From assembly GCF_030555055.1 (NCBI RefSeq), contig NZ_JAMOAO010000001.1, positions 6,230,741 to 6,294,740 of the forward strand: a stretch of DNA of 64,000 bases, written 5' to 3'. The first letter of the stretch is position 1. Every line of letters begins with the position of its first letter. This document shows positions 35,879-45,397 of the stretch, piece after piece. Under the pieces are notes generated by a model. The model saw nothing but the letters and a program-made list of their open reading frames with translations, was not told the DNA's origin and made no database searches. Both the position numbers and the translations under genes were made by a program. The DNA is from Nocardiopsis sp. YSL2. Its GTDB lineage: Bacteria; Actinomycetota; Actinomycetes; Streptosporangiales; Streptosporangiaceae.

Positions 35879-38359
35879 GTGAACGAGATGCCGAGCACAC
35901 ACCCTGGGCCGGTTCCCGGCCCACCAGTGCCGTCCGGGGCTGCGGAACCCGTCGGCGCGACGAACGACGCGGCGGCGGTGATCGCCGGGTCCGGCACGGT
36001 CCTCGGCTGGACCACCGGTGCGGAGAACCTCCTCGGATACCCGCCCACCGCGGTGCTCGGCCGGTCCGCGGCCCCGCTGCTCGCGGAACCCGGGGACCCG
36101 GCGCGCACGGCGCGGATCGCCGAGCGGTGCCGATCGGGTGCCGGCTGGCACGGCCTGATCGCGCTCCGGCACCGGGACGGCCGTCGGATCGAGGTGGAGG
36201 TACGGGCCTCCGCCGCCTTCCTCCTGGAGGGTCGGGAGTGCTTCCTGGTCACGGGGCGGGAGCACAAGCCGGGGTGGACGGTGGGGCGGTCCGTGCTGGA
36301 CGGATTCCTGACCCGCTCCCCGATCGGCATGGCCGTGCTCGACACGGACCTGCGCTACGTCTGGCTGAACGACACCTTGGAGCGGTTCGGCGGCGTGCCG
36401 CGGGAACAGCGCCTGGGCCTGCGGCTGAGCGATGTCCTCCCCGGGCTCAAAGCGGATCCGATCGAGGCCGTCATGCGGCGCGTCCTGGAGACCGGCGCTC
36501 CCGTGATCGACCACGAGTACCAGGGCTGGAGCTGGGCGGACCCGCAGCGGCCGCACGCCTACTCCACCTCCTTCTTCCCGCTGATCAGCGACGAGGACGC
36601 CATCACCGGCGTGTGCTACATGGTCATGGACGTCACCGACCGGTGGAACGCCCAGCACCGCCTGGCCCTGATCAACGACGCGGGCGCACGGATCGGCAGC
36701 ACCCTGGACGTGACGCGCACGGCCCAGGAACTCGCGGACTTCGCGGTACCGCGTTTCGCCGACTTCGTCGTGGTCGACCTGCTCGAGCCGGTGCTCAGCG
36801 CGCAGGAGCCGCCGCCCTGGCCCCCTGGCGCCAGGCCCGTGATGCGCAGAGCCGGTCTGCGGTCGGTGCGGGAGGGCTGCCCGGAGGCGGTCGCCAGGGT
36901 CGGGGACCGGGTCGACTTCGTGCCTCCTCCGCACGACGCCCGCTACCTGGTCGAGGGCGACGCCGTGCTGATCCCGGTCCTGGACCCCGACGACGACGCC
37001 TGGGCGGTGGAGCAGCCGGCGCGGGTCGAGTCCATCCGGCGGTTCGGCCTGCACTCCCTCGTCTCCGTGCCCCTGCGGGCGCGCGAGTCGGTGCTGGGCC
37101 TGGTCACGTTCATCAGGTCGCAGAACCCGACGTCCTTCGAACCCGACGATCTGCTGCTGGCCCGGGACCTGGCGGGACGGGCGGCCCTGTGCGTGGACAA
37201 CGCCCGCCGCTACTCGCGCGAGCACATCACGGCCCTGACACTCCAGCGCAACCTGCTCCCGCACGCCCTGGCCCGCGGGACCGTTCTGGAGATGGCCTCC
37301 GCCTACCTTCCCGCGGACGCGAGGGACGGGGTCGGCGGTGACTGGTTCGACGCCATACCGCTGTCCGGTGCCCGCGTGGCCCTCGTCGTCGGCGACGTGG
37401 TGGGGCACGGGATCACCGCCGCCGCGACGATGGGCCGCCTGAGCACCGCCGTGCACACACTCGCCGACATGGACCTGCCTCCCGACGAGGTGCTGGCCCA
37501 CCTGGACGATCTGGTGATGCGCCTGGCCGAGGAGGACCCGGCGGACCAGGCGACGGCCACGGCCGTTCTGGGGGCCACCTGCCTGTACGCCGTCTACGAT
37601 CCCGTCACCCGGCGCTGTGCGATGGCACGCGCCGGGCACCCGCCGCCGATCGTGGTATCACCCGACGGCAGCGTAGCCTTCCCCGACCTTCCGGCCGGCC
37701 CGCCTCTCGGGCTGGGCGGGCTCCCCTTCGAGGCGGCGGAGCTGGACCTGCCCGAGGGCAGCCTGCTCGGCCTCTACACCGACGGCCTCATCCAGGTGGC
37801 CGGCCAGGACCCCGACCTCGGCCTGTCCCGGCTCGGCCACGCCCTGGCCGAGCCGGGGCTCCCGCTCGACGACCTCTGCGCGCGGACCGTCGAACGGCTC
37901 CTCACGGGACCGCACAGGGATGACGCCGCCCTGCTGCTCGCCCGTACGCACGCCCTGAGGCCGGATCAGATCGCCTCATGGGCCGTACCGTCCGACCCGG
38001 CCGCCGTGGCGGACGCCCGCGCCCTGGCCTGCGGACAGCTGGAGGAGTGGGGGCTCGGCGAGCTGGCGATGACGACCGAGCTGATCGTCAGCGAGCTGGT
38101 CACCAACGCCATCCGCTACGGGACCGGGCCGATCCGGCTCCGACTGCTGCGGCAGTCCGCACTCATCTGCGAGGTCTCCGACGCCAGCAGCACCTCGCCC
38201 CGGCTGCGGCACGCCCGCACCACCGACGAGGGCGGACGCGGCCTGTTCCTGGTCGCCCAGCTCACCCACCGATGGGGCACGCGGTACACCCGGGACGGCA
38301 AGATCATCTGGGCCGAGCAGAGCGTCCCGGCCGGGACCGCCGGCCCCGGGGCGAGCTGA
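35879..38359 (+). CDS. SpoIIE-family serine phosphatase with PAS, GAF and anti-sigma-kinase-like domains
   Basis: The protein of about 826 residues carries two PAS domains (about 25-130 and 140-255), a GAF domain (about 265-435), a PP2C/SpoIIE phosphatase (about 450-680; metal motifs GGDWFDA and GDVVGHG) and a C-terminal HATPase (about 695-815; ELVTNAIRYG and GGRGLFLV). In actinomycetes such proteins control anti-sigma/anti-anti-sigma switches by dephosphorylation and kinase activity. The start is uncertain: TTG 35873, GTG 35876, GTG 35879 and ATG 35888 all fit; AGGGG is best spaced for 35879. It converges on the anti-sigma gene, with only 71 bp between stops. Confidence 0.93.
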   Translation: MNEMPSTHPGPVPGPPVPSGAAEPVGATNDAAAVIAGSGTVLGWTTGAENLLGYPPTAVLGRSAAPLLAEPGDPARTARIAERCRSGAGWHGLIALRHRDGRRIEVEVRASAAFLLEGRECFLVTGREHKPGWTVGRSVLDGFLTRSPIGMAVLDTDLRYVWLNDTLERFGGVPREQRLGLRLSDVLPGLKADPIEAVMRRVLETGAPVIDHEYQGWSWADPQRPHAYSTSFFPLISDEDAITGVCYMVMDVTDRWNAQHRLALINDAGARIGSTLDVTRTAQELADFAVPRFADFVVVDLLEPVLSAQEPPPWPPGARPVMRRAGLRSVREGCPEAVARVGDRVDFVPPPHDARYLVEGDAVLIPVLDPDDDAWAVEQPARVESIRRFGLHSLVSVPLRARESVLGLVTFIRSQNPTSFEPDDLLLARDLAGRAALCVDNARRYSREHITALTLQRNLLPHALARGTVLEMASAYLPADARDGVGGDWFDAIPLSGARVALVVGDVVGHGITAAATMGRLSTAVHTLADMDLPPDEVLAHLDDLVMRLAEEDPADQATATAVLGATCLYAVYDPVTRRCAMARAGHPPPIVVSPDGSVAFPDLPAGPPLGLGGLPFEAAELDLPEGSLLGLYTDGLIQVAGQDPDLGLSRLGHALAEPGLPLDDLCARTVERLLTGPHRDDAALLLARTHALRPDQIASWAVPSDPAAVADARALACGQLEEWGLGELAMTTELIVSELVTNAIRYGTGPIRLRLLRQSALICEVSDASSTSPRLRHARTTDEGGRGLFLVAQLTHRWGTRYTRDGKIIWAEQSVPAGTAGPGAS

Positions 38360-38430
38360 CCAGGGGTGCGCTCCACACCACCGGTCGCGCCACCGCCCGT
38401 GTGAGCACCCCGAAGACGAACGGACACCGT

Positions 38431-39129
38431 TCAGAAGACGATGGTCACGAACTCCGTGTCGGCCGTGTTGCGCACCACCACCGAGGCCACGTCCTGCGGG
38501 GCGACGTCGGCGAACCCGCCGGGGCGGCTGCCCGCGGACGCGCTCTCGGCGGAGACCGTCCAGGCGGCCGCGACCTCGGCCCGGCCGTCCGCGGTGACGA
38601 CGACCACCTCGCACTCCTCACCCTCCGGGATGCCGGTGATGAACGACTCCAGCCGCAGGCCCGTGGACTCGGGTTCCAGGCGCACCGTGGCGCTCGCCCC
38701 GGTGTCCGGGTCCTCCTGCGCGGCGACCACCGTGCCCGACGCCAGACGGGTCACCTCCGCCTGCGGGGGCGCCGCGGGCGCCAGAACCCGCCCGGTGACG
38801 ACGCCGATCCCGGCGAGCACGACCCCGGCCAGGACGGCGGCCAGGGCCAGGCGCAGGGCGCGGCGGCGGCGCTGAACCGCGCGCTCGGCCCCCGCGCGCT
38901 GGATCGTGGCGCGCAGCGGGGCCTGAACCCCCTCAGGAGGCGGCCCGTCCAGGAAGGCCTCCGGAGGCAGCTCGCCCAGGACGCCGCGGACGGCGTCCAA
39001 CTCGCGCAGCTCGGCCCGGCACTGTTCGCAGCCCGCCAGGTGGGCCTCCACCGCGGCTTCCTCGTGCGCGTCCAGGGCACCCAGGGTGTAGGCGCCCAGC
39101 AGTTCGGGGTCATGGGTCCCTGACGTCAT
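38431..39129 (-). CDS. Anti-sigma factor, RskA type with zinc motif
   Basis: The 232-residue protein has an N-terminal zinc anti-sigma motif (HLAGCEQC, H-x3-C-x2-C), an acidic helix before it, one membrane segment at about 90-112 (LRLALAAVLAGVVLAGIGVVTG) and an extracytoplasmic RskA domain (LASGTVVAAQ; SFITGIPEGEECEVVVVT). It should hold the ECF factor at the membrane until proteolysis. ATGA couples it to the sigma gene. The outer domain lacks the catalogued cysteines of redox-sensing RskA, so its signal is unknown. Confidence 0.92.
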   Translation of the reverse strand: MTSGTHDPELLGAYTLGALDAHEEAAVEAHLAGCEQCRAELRELDAVRGVLGELPPEAFLDGPPPEGVQAPLRATIQRAGAERAVQRRRRALRLALAAVLAGVVLAGIGVVTGRVLAPAAPPQAEVTRLASGTVVAAQEDPDTGASATVRLEPESTGLRLESFITGIPEGEECEVVVVTADGRAEVAAAWTVSAESASAGSRPGGFADVAPQDVASVVVRNTADTEFVTIVF

Positions 39130-39677
39130 CGGGCCATCCCCTTCCCCGGCGACGCGCGGCGGCCGAAGCGGCGGCGCAGCGCCTGAAGTGCGTGGTAGGA
39201 GCGCGATTTGACCGTTCCCGGCGGCACCCCCAGCACCCGAGCGGCCTCCGCCACACTGCGCTTGCGGAAATATACCTCGACGAGCACGGCGCGGTGGTCG
39301 GCGGAGAGGCTGTCCAGAGCGTCCATCACCACGATCGAGTCCACCACGGAATCGGCGTGATCGTCCTGCGGTGGCTCGGTGCCGGCGGCGGGGGCGACCT
39401 CCGCGGGCCGTGCCTGACGGGCCCGGGCACGGTCGATGACGATGTTGCGCGCCACGGTCAGCAGCCAGCCGCGCACCGAGCCCTTGGAATTGGCCAGTAC
39501 GTCGGGGTTGCGCCAGGCCCGGATGAAGGTCTCCTGGGCGACGTCCTCGGCCGCGGACCGGTCGCCGGTCAGGCGGGCGGCGTAGGCGAGCACCGCCGCG
39601 CCGTGCTCGTTGTAGAGCGAACGGATCAGCGCCTCGTCCTCGGCTTCGCGCCGACGGCGCGAGCCCCACAGGGCCAT
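39126..39677 (-). CDS. ECF RNA polymerase sigma factor
   Basis: A 183-residue ECF factor with region 2 (ALIRSLYNEHGAAVLAYAARLTGD; AEDVAQETFIRAWRN) and region 4 (LSADHRAVLVEVYFRKRSVAEAARVLGVPPGTVKSRSYHALQALRRRF). The ATG at 39677 is preceded by GGGGGAG. It is coupled to the RskA anti-sigma gene, the usual layout of SigK/SigL-type pairs. A strong terminator separates it from the upstream lipoprotein gene. Confidence 0.95.
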   Translation of the reverse strand: MALWGSRRRREAEDEALIRSLYNEHGAAVLAYAARLTGDRSAAEDVAQETFIRAWRNPDVLANSKGSVRGWLLTVARNIVIDRARARQARPAEVAPAAGTEPPQDDHADSVVDSIVVMDALDSLSADHRAVLVEVYFRKRSVAEAARVLGVPPGTVKSRSYHALQALRRRFGRRASPGKGMAR

Positions 39678-39770
39678 CCGTCCCTCCCCCCTCTGCGTTC
39701 GGTGCGGCCCCAGCCTTGCGGACTCGGGTCCCGTGCGCAATCCCCCTTCCGCTCCGGGCGGAGCGTCCGG

Positions 39771-39810
39771 GCCTCTGGGCGGGTGAGGGGGTCGCTCCCC
39801 GCCCAGAGGC
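39771..39810 (-). terminator. Strong terminator after the lipoprotein gene
   Basis: GCCTCTGGGCGGG and CCCGCCCAGAGGC form a perfect 13-bp stem with a 14-nt loop, 24 bp past the lipoprotein stop. It isolates the sigma-factor gene downstream. Confidence 0.8.
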
Positions 39811-39834
39811 CGTGGGATCGCGCGGTGCGCGTGG

Positions 39835-40794
39835 TCAGTATCCGCTGTCGGAGTCGTCATCGTCAGCGCCGCCATCGCCGGTGCCGGTGCCGTCTCCGGC
39901 GATCGCGCCGGTCGGGGTGATCGCGAACCAGACGTCGTTCACGCCGTGGCCGTTGACGTCGCCGGGGGCGCCGTCCTCGGCGTAGCGGTACAGCGCCCAT
40001 CCGTTCAGGGTCACCTGGTCCAGCCGGTTCTCGCGCTCGACCGAGTCGAACAGGGAGGCGTCGAGGCCGTCGGAGAAGTCGAACTCCGACATGGCCAGGG
40101 CCGGGGGCCAGGTCTCGGCGCAGTCGTCGAAGCAGGTCGCCTCGGGCGGGTCGGCGGAGTCCTGCTCGAAGCGGTACAGGGTGAAGCCCTCGTCGTCGAC
40201 CAGGATCTCCCCCAGTTCGGGGTCCTGCCTCACCTGGAATCCCTGCGGACAGAAGCCCTCGGTCCAGGGCTCGTCCTGGGCCTTGGTACCCGTCGGGCTC
40301 ACGGCGTACCAGTTCTCCTGCGCGCCCTCGCCGTTGGTGTCGCCGGGGGCCGCGTCGGCCGCGTGGCGGTACAGCGGCCATCCGCCCAGGGTCGCCTGCT
40401 CGATGCCGTCCTCACGGTCGATACTGCCCAGCTTCTCGCCGCCCCCGGGCATCGTCATCTCCTGCGCCGCGGCGACCGGGATCCACTCGTCGGTGCAGTC
40501 GTCGTAGCACGCCGAGGCCTGCTCCTCCGGGGAGTCCTGGTCGAAGCGGTACAGGGTGTGGCCGGCGGCGTCGGTGACCAGCTCGCCGAGCGTCTCGTGC
40601 CCTCGCAGGGCCAGGGCCAGCACGTTGTCGGCGGGGTTGGCGTCCTCGGCGCCGTCCTCCACGGGGGACGACGCCTGCGGCGGTTCGGAGGCGTAGGGGT
40701 CGGCTGCCGTGGAGGGGCCGGCGGTGCCGCACCCGGTGAGCAGGGCCAGCCCGAGCGCCCCGGCGGCCAGGGGGTAGAACTTCTTCGCACGCAT
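39835..40794 (-). CDS. Lipoprotein with two secreted-repeat units (SCO0930-like)
   Basis: The 319-residue product begins with a lipoprotein signal (AGALGLALLTGC, Cys22) and contains two copies of a roughly 110-residue repeat. Each has the pattern L-x-D-x-x-G-x-T-L-Y-R-F, a C-x-D-D-C pair, then G-W-x-L-Y-R and W-(Y/F)-A-(V/I)-(S/T)-P-T-G. This is the secreted repeat of unknown function common in actinobacterial surface lipoproteins. The tail is Asp/Gly rich. ATG 40794 is chosen; an in-frame ATG at 40812 with AGGAAA before it is a real alternative. A redox or electron-transfer role is sometimes suggested for the family, but I cannot support it from this sequence. Confidence 0.9.
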   Translation of the reverse strand: MRAKKFYPLAAGALGLALLTGCGTAGPSTAADPYASEPPQASSPVEDGAEDANPADNVLALALRGHETLGELVTDAAGHTLYRFDQDSPEEQASACYDDCTDEWIPVAAAQEMTMPGGGEKLGSIDREDGIEQATLGGWPLYRHAADAAPGDTNGEGAQENWYAVSPTGTKAQDEPWTEGFCPQGFQVRQDPELGEILVDDEGFTLYRFEQDSADPPEATCFDDCAETWPPALAMSEFDFSDGLDASLFDSVERENRLDQVTLNGWALYRYAEDGAPGDVNGHGVNDVWFAITPTGAIAGDGTGTGDGGADDDDSDSGY

Positions 40795-41072
40795 GCTCCG
40801 CGTCCCTTTCATGGTTTCCTGTCCCGGGCTGCGATCAGAATCCGCGGCTGCTGAGTCTCGGCCCGAAGTTTCAGCGTCACCAGGTACACGGACGCCTGCG
40901 GGATCCGGTTCAAATTTTCTTTTCGGGACGTTCCCGCCCGGCCGTGGGAAGCGGAGGGGTGGGCCCACCCGCACACGCCGCGCCCGCGCGCATCACCCGC
41001 GCCGACGGGACCGGACGGCGCCGGGAGGCACTCGCGCTCCGGCCCCTGGGGCAGCGCGTCGGGACTGCGCGG

Positions 41073-41393
41073 TCATGTCCCGTCGGGGAAGTCGTCCACG
41101 TGCATGTCCCGGCCCTGGACGACGGTGCCGCCGGAGACGTCTCCGTTCACGGAGTTCACGACACCGCCGCCGTTTCCCGCCCCGGGTGCGGCCGGGGGCG
41201 CGTTCCTGGCGGTGGTGGCCCAGACGAGCACGTTGGCGACCAGGGCCAGGGCTGCGGTGATACCCGCGGCCCAGGAGGCCGCCTCCCACCCGCCGCGTGA
41301 GGTCGGCCCGCCGCCGAACCACAGCCCCGCCCCCAGTGCCGCCACGATCGCGACGCCCGCTACCACCGCACCGATCCATCTCATCTGGTTCAT
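41073..41393 (-). CDS. Small two-TM protein with NSVNGDVSGGTVVQGRDM tail
   Basis: The 106-residue protein has membrane segments at about 6-27 and 40-60 and a soluble tail. The tail matches a pattern I recall from many small actinobacterial proteins: N-x-x-x-G, a short spacer with G, then V-V-Q-x-R-D-I/M. The tail is probably extended or beta-rich; its function is unknown to me. Codons are strongly GC-ended and the membrane segments are well formed, which favours a real gene despite a weak ribosome binding site. Confidence 0.7.
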   Translation of the reverse strand: MNQMRWIGAVVAGVAIVAALGAGLWFGGGPTSRGGWEAASWAAGITAALALVANVLVWATTARNAPPAAPGAGNGGGVVNSVNGDVSGGTVVQGRDMHVDDFPDGT

Positions 41394-41817
41394 GCACCCG
41401 ATTGTGGCGTGCGCGGCCCTGCGGAGTCAGGGGCGCGGGCGGGAACGGCCGCATGCGGCCCACGGGACGCCCGCGGCCTCCCGGCCTCCGGCGCGGGTGT
41501 CGGGCGGACGGTCGCCTTCCGCGCCCTGGGCGGGAGCAGGTGGGGGAGCCCGCGTGTGGAAGATCACCGCCGCCGAACGAGGGGACTGTGACCAGGACAT
41601 CACCGGCCCGGGCAGGTTCGCCCCGGGACGGCGGGATGGCGTCCCCGTCCAAGGGGCATACTCCACTGCGCGGGTGCGGTGGGCGGACCCGGTGCGTGCT
41701 CGGGCGGGGCCGGATGGTTATGGTGCCCCCTGACCTTGTGCGCGGGGGCATCGGACACCGGCAATGGCGCCGCAGGGTTCCACCCCAGCAGGGGAGCAGA
41801 CTCAGGAGGCAGCCAGC
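41394..41817. other. Divergent intergenic region before pyruvate carboxylase
   Basis: No gene is supportable in this 424-bp stretch. It ends with AGGAGG 8 nt before the pyc ATG. I see no clear -35/-10 pair, riboswitch fold or palindrome of useful length. Confidence 0.5.
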
Positions 41818-44800
41818 ATGTTCCAGAAGATACTCGTGGCCAACCGCGGTGAGATCGCGATCCGCGCGTTGCGCGCGGGCAACGAGTTGCGGGCGAGGAC
41901 CGTCGCGGTCTTCCCGCACGAGGACCGCAACTCCCTCCACCGGCTCAAGGCCGACGAGGCCTACCAGATCGGTGAGCCGGGCCACCCGGTGCGCGCCTAC
42001 CTGTCCGTGGACGAGATCGTCCGCACCGCACTGGAGGCCGGCGCGGACGCGGTCTACCCCGGGTACGGCTTCCTGTCGGAGAACCCGGAGCTGGCGCGGG
42101 CGTGCCGCGAGGCCGGGATCACGTTCGTGGGTCCGCCGGCCGAGGTGCTGGAGCTGACCGGCAACAAGGCCACCGCGGTGGCCGCGGCCCGGGAGGCGGG
42201 CGTGCCGGTGCTGGGCTCCTCCGAGCCGACCACGGACGTCGACGCCCTGGTGGCCGCGTCCGAGGAGATCGGCTTCCCCCTGTTCGTCAAGGCCGTCGCG
42301 GGCGGCGGCGGCCGCGGCATGCGCCGGGTCGACGCCCCCGATGCGCTGCGCGAGTCGGTCGAGGCCGCCATGCGCGAGGCCGGGGCGGCCTTCGACGACC
42401 CCACGGTGTTCCTGGAGAAGGCCGTCGTCGAGCCCCGCCACATCGAGGTGCAGATCCTCGCCGACGGCGAGGGCGACGTGATCCACCTCTTCGAGCGGGA
42501 CTGCTCGGTGCAGCGCCGCCACCAGAAGGTGGTCGAGCTGGCGCCCGCGCCCAACCTGGACCCGGAGCTGCGCGACCGCATGTGCGCCGACGCGGTGCGC
42601 TTCGCGCGCCGGATCGGCTACCGCAACGCGGGCACGGTGGAGTTCCTGGTGGACCGGGACGGCAACCACGTCTTCATCGAGATGAACCCGCGCATCCAGG
42701 TCGAGCACACGGTGACCGAGGAGGTCACCGATGTCGACCTGGTGCAGTCGCAGCTGCGCATCGCCGCCGGGGAGACACTGGACGATCTGGGGTTGAGCCA
42801 GGACTCCGTCACCCTGCGCGGTGCCGCTCTGCAGTGCCGGATCACGACCGAGGACCCGGCCAACGGCTTCCGGCCCGACACGGGCACGATCAGCGCCTAC
42901 CGCTCCCCCGGCGGTTCGGGCATCCGCCTGGACGGCGGCACGGCCTCGGCCGGGACCGAGGTCAGCGCCTACTTCGACTCGCTGCTGGTCAAGCTCAGCT
43001 GCCGGGGCCGGGACTTCGAGACGGCGGTGAGCCGCGCGCGGCGCGCGGTGGCGGAGTTCCGCATCCGCGGTATCGCGACGAACATCCCGTTCCTGCAGGC
43101 GGTGCTGGAGGATCCGGACTTCCAGCAGGGGCGGGTGACGACCTCCTTCATCGAGGAGCGCCCGGAGCTGCTGACCGCGCGGCCCTCGGCCGACCGCGGC
43201 ACGCGCCTGCTGACCTACCTGGCCGACGTGACGGTGAACAAGCCGCACGGGGACCGTCCACACCTGATCGACCCGGTCGCCAAGCTGCCCGCGACCGGGG
43301 AGGACGCTCCGCGTGCGGGCTCCAAGCAGAGGCTGGACGAGCTGGGCCCGGAGGGGTTCGCGCGGTGGCTGCGGTCCTCCGACCGGTTGGGCGTCACCGA
43401 CACCACCTTCCGCGACGCGCACCAGTCGCTGCTGGCCACGCGGGTGCGGACCAAGGACCTGCTCGCCGTGGCGCCGACGGTGGCGCGTACCCTGCCGGAC
43501 CTGCTGTCGCTGGAGTGCTGGGGCGGGGCGACCTACGACGTCGCGCTGCGGTTCCTGGCCGAGGACCCCTGGGAGCGGCTGGCCGCGCTGCGCGAGGCCG
43601 TGCCCAACATCTGCCTGCAGATGCTGCTGCGCGGCCGCAACACGGTCGGCTACACCCCCTACCCCGCGGAGGTGACCTCGGCGTTCGTGCAGGAGGCGGC
43701 CGCCACCGGCGTGGACGTGTTCCGGATCTTCGACGCGCTCAACGACGTCGAGCAGATGCGGCCGGCGATCGAGGCCGTCCGTGAGACCGGCACCGGGGTC
43801 GCCGAGGTCGCGCTGTGCTACACCTCGGACCTGTCCGACCCGTCCGAGAAGCTCTACACGCTCGACTACTACCTGGGTCTGGCCGAGCGGATCGTCGAGG
43901 CGGGCGCCCACGTGCTGGCGGTCAAGGACATGGCGGGGCTGCTGCGCGCCCCGGCGGCCGAGCGGCTGGTCACGGCGCTGCGCCGGGAGTTCGACCTGCC
44001 GGTGCACATCCACACGCACGACACCCCGGGCGGGCAGTTGGCCACCTACCTGTCGGCGGTGAACGCGGGCGCGGACGCCGTGGACGGGGCGGTGGCGTCC
44101 ATGGCGGGCACGACCTCGCAGCCGTCGCTGTCGGCGATCGTGGCGGCCTTCGACCACTCCGACCGGTCGACGGGGCTGGACCTGGGCGCGGTGAACGCGC
44201 TGGAGCCGTACTGGGAGGCCGTGCGCCGGGTGTACGCGCCCTTCGAGGCCGGACTGGCCTCGCCCACCGGGCGCGTGTACACGCACGAGATCCCGGGCGG
44301 GCAGCTGTCGAACCTGCGCACCCAGGCGATCGCGCTGGGGCTGGGCGACCGGTTCGAGGACATCGAGGCGATGTACGCGGCCGCCGACCGGATGCTGGGC
44401 CGGCTGGTCAAGGTCACGCCCTCGTCGAAGGTGGTGGGCGACCTGGCCCTGCACCTGGTCGGGGCCGGGGTCTCGCCCGAGGACTTCGAGGCGGACCCGG
44501 ACCGGTTCGACATCCCCGACTCGGTGATCGGCTTCCTGCGGGGCGAACTGGGCGTGCCGCCCGGCGCCTGGCCCGAGCCGTTCCGCACCAAGGCCCTGCG
44601 CGGTCGCGCGGAGGCCCGTCCGACCGAGGAGCTGACGGAGGAGGACCGGGTCGGTCTGGCCAAGGACCGGCGCGTGACGCTCAACCGCCTGCTCTTCCCC
44701 GGCCCGACGCGGGAGTTCCAGGAGCACCGCGCGTCCTACAGCGACACCAGCGTGCTCGACAGCCCGGACTTCTTCTACGGGCTGCGTGAGGGCGCGGAGC

Positions 44801-45192
44801 ACGTGGTGGACCTGGAGCCGGGCGTGCGGCTGCTGATCGGCCTGGAGGCGGTCAGCGAGGCCGACGAGCGGGGCGTGCGCACGGTGATGACCACGCTCAA
44901 CGACCAGCTCCGTCCGCTGCAGATCCGGGACCGGGCGCTGTCCTCGGCCGTGCGCGAGGCGGAGAAGGCCGACCGCGCCAACCCGGGGCACGTGGCGGTG
45001 CCCTTCGCCGGGGTGGTCACGCTGACGGTGTCCGAGGGCGACGAGGTGGCGGCCGGGGACACGGTGGCCACGATCGAGGCGATGAAGATGGAGGCGTCGA
45101 TCACCGCCCCGAAGGCCGGAACGGTCAAGCGGATCGCGGTCGAGGACGTCCAGCGCGTGGAGGGCGGGGACCTGCTGCTCAGCCTGTCCTGA
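41818..45192 (+). CDS. pyc: Pyruvate carboxylase
   Basis: The 1124-residue single-chain enzyme makes oxaloacetate from pyruvate, bicarbonate and ATP. In order: biotin carboxylase (about 1-450; GGGGRGMRRV and EMNPRIQVEHTVTEE), carboxyltransferase (from about 520; FRDAHQSLLATRVRTKD, VKDMAGLL, IHTHDTPGG), the PYC domain, and biotinyl carrier with AMKM around K1090. ATG 41818 follows AGGAGG by 8 nt; upstream in-frame starts lack such a site. It stands alone and ends in a very strong hairpin. It could replenish oxaloacetate when betaine or amino acids are degraded to pyruvate, but no shared operator is visible. Confidence 0.97.
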   Translation: MFQKILVANRGEIAIRALRAGNELRARTVAVFPHEDRNSLHRLKADEAYQIGEPGHPVRAYLSVDEIVRTALEAGADAVYPGYGFLSENPELARACREAGITFVGPPAEVLELTGNKATAVAAAREAGVPVLGSSEPTTDVDALVAASEEIGFPLFVKAVAGGGGRGMRRVDAPDALRESVEAAMREAGAAFDDPTVFLEKAVVEPRHIEVQILADGEGDVIHLFERDCSVQRRHQKVVELAPAPNLDPELRDRMCADAVRFARRIGYRNAGTVEFLVDRDGNHVFIEMNPRIQVEHTVTEEVTDVDLVQSQLRIAAGETLDDLGLSQDSVTLRGAALQCRITTEDPANGFRPDTGTISAYRSPGGSGIRLDGGTASAGTEVSAYFDSLLVKLSCRGRDFETAVSRARRAVAEFRIRGIATNIPFLQAVLEDPDFQQGRVTTSFIEERPELLTARPSADRGTRLLTYLADVTVNKPHGDRPHLIDPVAKLPATGEDAPRAGSKQRLDELGPEGFARWLRSSDRLGVTDTTFRDAHQSLLATRVRTKDLLAVAPTVARTLPDLLSLECWGGATYDVALRFLAEDPWERLAALREAVPNICLQMLLRGRNTVGYTPYPAEVTSAFVQEAAATGVDVFRIFDALNDVEQMRPAIEAVRETGTGVAEVALCYTSDLSDPSEKLYTLDYYLGLAERIVEAGAHVLAVKDMAGLLRAPAAERLVTALRREFDLPVHIHTHDTPGGQLATYLSAVNAGADAVDGAVASMAGTTSQPSLSAIVAAFDHSDRSTGLDLGAVNALEPYWEAVRRVYAPFEAGLASPTGRVYTHEIPGGQLSNLRTQAIALGLGDRFEDIEAMYAAADRMLGRLVKVTPSSKVVGDLALHLVGAGVSPEDFEADPDRFDIPDSVIGFLRGELGVPPGAWPEPFRTKALRGRAEARPTEELTEEDRVGLAKDRRVTLNRLLFPGPTREFQEHRASYSDTSVLDSPDFFYGLREGAEHVVDLEPGVRLLIGLEAVSEADERGVRTVMTTLNDQLRPLQIRDRALSSAVREAEKADRANPGHVAVPFAGVVTLTVSEGDEVAAGDTVATIEAMKMEASITAPKAGTVKRIAVEDVQRVEGGDLLLSLS

Positions 45193-45215
45193 CATCGCCT
45201 TGGGCGTCCGGGTCC

Positions 45216-45260
45216 GGTCCGGCCGCGCACCGACACTCCTGGTCGGTGCGCGGCCGGACC
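45216..45260 (+). terminator. Strong terminator after pyc
   Basis: Two 19-bp arms (45216-45234 and 45242-45260) are perfectly complementary around a 7-nt loop, 23 bp past the pyc stop. Confidence 0.88.
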
Positions 45261-45397
45261 GCTGTCGGCGGTGCCGGTGGCGCACGCGTGCGTCCGGGGC
45301 GCGGTGGCGGCGGATCAGTGCGGTCGGCGGTGGCGTCCGCGGGGCCGGGGACACAATGAGCGCTCCCCGCCCGCCCCCACCGTGAGGAGAACCGAAC

